From NCBI GenBank assembly GCA_937919155.1, contig CALFPM010000004.1, positions 1-7,427 on the forward strand: DNA of 7,427 nt, in the 5' to 3' direction. Shown here piece by piece: positions 4,859 to 7,427 of the stretch. A model generated the notes under the pieces. The model was not told where the DNA came from and ran no database searches. It was given only the letters and a program-made list of their open reading frames with translations. Source of the stretch: an uncultured Clostridia bacterium. Its GTDB lineage: Bacteria > Bacillota > Clostridia > Oscillospirales > Acutalibacteraceae. The position numbers and the translations under genes were made by a program. Each line of letters starts with the position of its first letter. Within the stretch, counting starts at the first letter, position 1.

Positions 4859-7009
4859 TTAATTGAATTTTGTCAGCGTTCCTGCCTCATATTTGAAGGG
4901 CTTGAAGCCTGCTTCAAGTGCAGGGGAATTGTCTGCAAGGGTGAAATCTCTGTTTTCCGCATCCTTGAAAAGGGGATCGGAGAAAACGGCATTGTTGAAA
5001 TAACCCATTGTCATTATGGGAACAAGCGTCCTTCTGTCAAATAATTTCATCGAATGACCCGAATAGACATTGCCGCCTTTTGTGTAGTCCCAGTATACAT
5101 TGCTGTCATCGATAAACCAATCGCTTTCAACATCAAAAGCGTAAACGGGAGCATTGTCAACCACAAGGATATTGTTGGAAAGAGTGAGTGAATTGTGTTC
5201 CTCATTTTTCGTGATTATGAAAGCACCTTCGCCGCCGAATGCAAAAATATTGTTTCTGACAACATTATCTCTGCCGTAATGCTGATGGAATGTTTCCGAT
5301 GAGCAGTCGTAAACAAGGTTGTTTTCAACAAGCATTCCGCTTGAGCCTTCGTCAAGATAAATTCCCCAGCCGCCATAGCCGTATCTGCCTTCGTCACAAC
5401 CTACATTATAAATAATGTTACCGCTGATGACTGTATCGGGCTGAATTCCGAGAGTGTAGATTGCGCCCATATCGGAAAGCCAGCCGTTTCCGATATCATA
5501 AATGAGGTTGTTGCTGATGTTTATGTTGTTGGTGGAATTGTCCGAATAACCCCAGTTCCAGCCTACGGAAATTCCCGTATACCAACCGTCATGAATTTCG
5601 TTGTTTGTGAGGTTACAGTCAATTGCGTGGGTCAGAAGGATACCGATTGCGTTGTTGAAAATTCTGCCGTATTTATTTATGTGACAGTCTGTGATGTTAA
5701 TATTCTTTGTGGTTGCAGGAACAACAAAATCTCCGTGGATGAAAACTGCGTTTGCACCTATTTCATTGAACATACAGCTTGTGATATTGCAGTTTTCTGA
5801 TGCTTTGTCAAACTTGACAGCGGTATATGATATATTTTCAAATCGACAGTCGGTAAAATTAATATATGATGATGCAGAAATATAAATTGCTGCAGGTACC
5901 TCAAACGCCGCCTGCGGATGATCCGCTCCGTATTTAATGGTCTGATACATGGGGTGCGAGGGTGCGAAAGCCTTACCGGTATGAGTACCGTCTACATGAT
6001 TCCAGTCTGTATTTTCAAAGTTGATACCTTGGAAAGAAATGTCAGCTGCACCGTTTAAAGTAATCAGCTGTTCGTTAATTCCTGCATAAAGCACAGTGTT
6101 TTCAACGGTATCTCCTGCTTCGGGGATGTAATAAAGCTTTTCTTCACTGCGGTCAAGATACCATTCTCCGGGGAGAGAAAGTGCTTCCTTTACATTTTCA
6201 AAAATGTAATTGTCGTCAATTCTGACTCTCATTGCCGAAGGTTTGGTTACTTGAATTCTGCCGGTTTCCGTGTTAACGGAATGTATCGGCAGAAGGTCAT
6301 CACGCCAGAAATGCATGATTCTCACATCAACGTCACCGGGATTTTTGAAATCAATAATATCGTTTTTGTCGGCATAGAAAGCCAATGCGTAGGTGAAGAA
6401 ATCGGGAGCGTGTGATCCTGCAATTGCCTCGTCAGCAAGAGGTTCTCCGGCAATTTTAAAAACACCTGTTTTGGGATAGTTGGAGCGTGAGAGTCTTTTG
6501 TTGCCTTTGAAAAGCGAACGGAAATAATCATCATCACTTTCAACGGGAATATCTGTTACGAAAGCATTAACGCCGTTGATTGTTGTTTCTGTCCAGTTGC
6601 TTATTTCTTTTGCGCCCGTGAATGAAACTTTTTCATCAGGATATGAACGGTAAATCACATTGCTTTTATCGTTTGCTGTAAATTCAAGAGGATTTGTGAG
6701 GAGATAGTTTCCTTCCCTGAACCACACAGTAACGGTTTCTTCGGTATCAATTGTCTTTGCTTTTTCTTTTGCAGCCTCAGGTGTTCTGAGGGGAGCATCA
6801 GGTGTGCCTGCATTTGCGTCATCGCCGTTGGGAGAAACGATAATATCATGTTCGCCCATAACAAACTTGCCTTCATCAAATTCGGTTTGGGTTATTCCTT
6901 CCTGCTTGTCTGTGAAAACGCCATCGATTGTCTGTGAACTGAGCATAACGCCGAACCAAACGGAAAGTGCCGTAAAAAATGCCGCGATTCTTGTTATGAT
7001 AATTGCCAT
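4859..7009 (-). CDS. Exported right-handed beta-helix glycosidase, GH141-like
   Basis: This 716-residue protein starts with a hydrophobic stretch (3-25, single Arg7) that is either a signal peptide or an uncleaved membrane anchor, so it should act outside the cell. Next comes the family opening IIVSPNGDDANAGT (56-69), WFREGNYLL (96-104) and VIYRSYPDEKVSFTG (118-132), then GEWYLDRSEEKLYYIPEAGD (281-300). From about 312 to 615 it is a parallel beta-helix with repeating N-I-x-I-x-x-x turns. Strongly conserved-looking stretches are YTGISVGWNWGY (477-488), LSDMGAIYTLG (511-521), GGWGIYLDEGSSG (546-558) and FHQHYGRDN (574-582); catalytic acids are probably among D513, D553 and E554, which is a guess. 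It ends DPLFKDAENRDFTLADNSPALE (678-699). The layout resembles GH141, which has a described alpha-L-fucosidase and a xylanase. AAAGGA lies 7 bases before the ATG, 22 bases after araA, which points to arabinose-containing substrates. The specificity is open. Confidence 0.8.
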   Translation of the reverse strand: MAIIITRIAAFFTALSVWFGVMLSSQTIDGVFTDKQEGITQTEFDEGKFVMGEHDIIVSPNGDDANAGTPDAPLRTPEAAKEKAKTIDTEETVTVWFREGNYLLTNPLEFTANDKSNVIYRSYPDEKVSFTGAKEISNWTETTINGVNAFVTDIPVESDDDYFRSLFKGNKRLSRSNYPKTGVFKIAGEPLADEAIAGSHAPDFFTYALAFYADKNDIIDFKNPGDVDVRIMHFWRDDLLPIHSVNTETGRIQVTKPSAMRVRIDDNYIFENVKEALSLPGEWYLDRSEEKLYYIPEAGDTVENTVLYAGINEQLITLNGAADISFQGINFENTDWNHVDGTHTGKAFAPSHPMYQTIKYGADHPQAAFEVPAAIYISASSYINFTDCRFENISYTAVKFDKASENCNITSCMFNEIGANAVFIHGDFVVPATTKNINITDCHINKYGRIFNNAIGILLTHAIDCNLTNNEIHDGWYTGISVGWNWGYSDNSTNNINISNNLIYDIGNGWLSDMGAIYTLGIQPDTVISGNIIYNVGCDEGRYGYGGWGIYLDEGSSGMLVENNLVYDCSSETFHQHYGRDNVVRNNIFAFGGEGAFIITKNEEHNSLTLSNNILVVDNAPVYAFDVESDWFIDDSNVYWDYTKGGNVYSGHSMKLFDRRTLVPIMTMGYFNNAVFSDPLFKDAENRDFTLADNSPALEAGFKPFKYEAGTLTKFN

Positions 7010-7016
7010 GATAAAT

Positions 7017-7022
7017 TCCTTT
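7017..7022 (-). promoter_or_regulatory. Ribosome binding site of the beta-helix gene
   Basis: On the minus strand AAAGGA sits 7 bases before the ATG at 7009, within the 22-base gap to the araA stop. It fixes the start and leaves no room for a separate promoter in the gap, supporting co-transcription with araA. Confidence 0.7.
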
Positions 7023-7031
7023 CGATAAAAA

Positions 7032-7427
7032 TTACTTCAGCTTTCTTGCGAGATCATTGAGGAAAAGCTCATTTTCAAGCTTTTCGGGTGTTGTGTCCTT
7101 GTTGATATGAACAAATTCAATGTCCATAATTCTTGCAAAGTCACGCATCATTTCTGCGTCTGCATCGTATGAAAGAACGGTGTGATGTGCACCGCCTGCA
7201 ATAATCCAGCATTTTGCGCCTGTGCAAAGGTCGGGCATTGCTCGCCACATAACTCTTGCAACGGGAAGATTGGGCATGGGGAGAATGGGTTTTACGCATT
7301 CAATGTCCTGACAAATCATTCTCAGCCTGCCGCCCATGTCAACAAGGCTGATAACTATTGCACTGCCTGCTTTGCCTTCAAAAACAAGTCTTGCGGGGTC
7401 GCCCTTGCCGCCGATGCCGAGGGGATG
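7032..7427 (-). CDS. araA: L-arabinose isomerase, C-terminal part (cut by window edge)
   Basis: The frame is open from the right edge to a TAA at 7032-7034, giving the last 131 residues of a protein normally about 500 long. It converts L-arabinose to L-ribulose in the cytoplasm, the first step of bacterial arabinose use. The match is clear along its length: HPLGIGGKGDPARLVFEGKA at the edge, MPNLPVARVMW, then WIIAGGAHHTVLSYD and INKDTTPEKLENEL near the end. The His that opens the fragment and the His pair in GGAHHT correspond to the metal-binding histidines of Escherichia coli AraA (H350 and H450), so the C-terminal active-site part is intact. The N-terminal substrate-binding half and the two metal-ligand glutamates lie outside the window. 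An internal Met at 7337 is not the start, since homology continues upstream of it. It is the upstream gene of an operon with the beta-helix protein. Confidence 0.93.
   Translation of the reverse strand, partial: HPLGIGGKGDPARLVFEGKAGSAIVISLVDMGGRLRMICQDIECVKPILPMPNLPVARVMWRAMPDLCTGAKCWIIAGGAHHTVLSYDADAEMMRDFARIMDIEFVHINKDTTPEKLENELFLNDLARKLK

Noticed and set aside
5591..5885. Two plus-strand frames opposite the beta-helix gene
   Set aside because: They are antisense to continuous beta-helix repeats, with no promoter or ribosome binding site. Their Cys/Val-rich translation reflects the Asn/Thr-rich repeats on the other strand.
7032..7337. A stand-alone 101-residue gene starting at the Met at 7337
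   Set aside because: The same frame continues to the window edge with clear L-arabinose isomerase sequence, so the Met is internal and the gene is a truncated araA.

Overview
The window looks like chromosomal DNA from an anaerobic member of the Bacillota, most likely a gut-type Clostridia/Oscillospirales relative. This rests on strong AAAGGAG-type ribosome binding sites, near-consensus sigma-A promoters in AT-rich gaps, an unusual-start ArsR gene, Rho-independent terminators and the protein families present. The assignment is an inference from sequence style, not from a search. No tRNA, rRNA, CRISPR array, insertion sequence or prophage gene was seen, and no intergenic stretch exceeds about 210 bases.

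Left part: a minus-strand gene, cut off at base 1, encodes the N-terminal 199 residues of a cobalamin-binding-domain radical SAM protein. It ends exactly where the iron-sulfur cysteine motif should start. It is divergently transcribed from a plus-strand cytoplasmic glycoside hydrolase of the GH43-like five-bladed propeller type (750-1670). Two back-to-back promoters lie in the 150-base gap, and one overlaps a perfect 7-5-7 palindrome.

Middle: after a terminator (1763-1795) comes a two-gene sdpR-sdpI-type module. It comprises a small ArsR repressor, probably starting at TTG 1880, and a DUF1648/SdpI membrane protein with an extra C-terminal domain that topology puts outside the cell. A promoter and a palindromic operator precede it. 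No sdpABC toxin genes are in view. A terminator follows, then a monocistronic 12-helix MFS transporter (3339-4796) with its own extended -10 promoter.

Right part: a minus-strand operon reads in from the right edge, with the C-terminal part of L-arabinose isomerase (araA) followed 22 bases later by a large exported or membrane-anchored right-handed beta-helix protein resembling GH141-type glycosidases (4859-7009). This operon and the MFS gene converge on one strong bidirectional hairpin terminator.

Taken together, the hydrolases, araA and possibly the transporter suggest use of arabinose-containing plant polysaccharide: cleavage outside the cell by the beta-helix protein, uptake, trimming of short products inside by the GH43-like enzyme and isomerisation of L-arabinose to L-ribulose. 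The genes are in separate transcription units, so this joint role is an inference. The sdpRI module is functionally separate.
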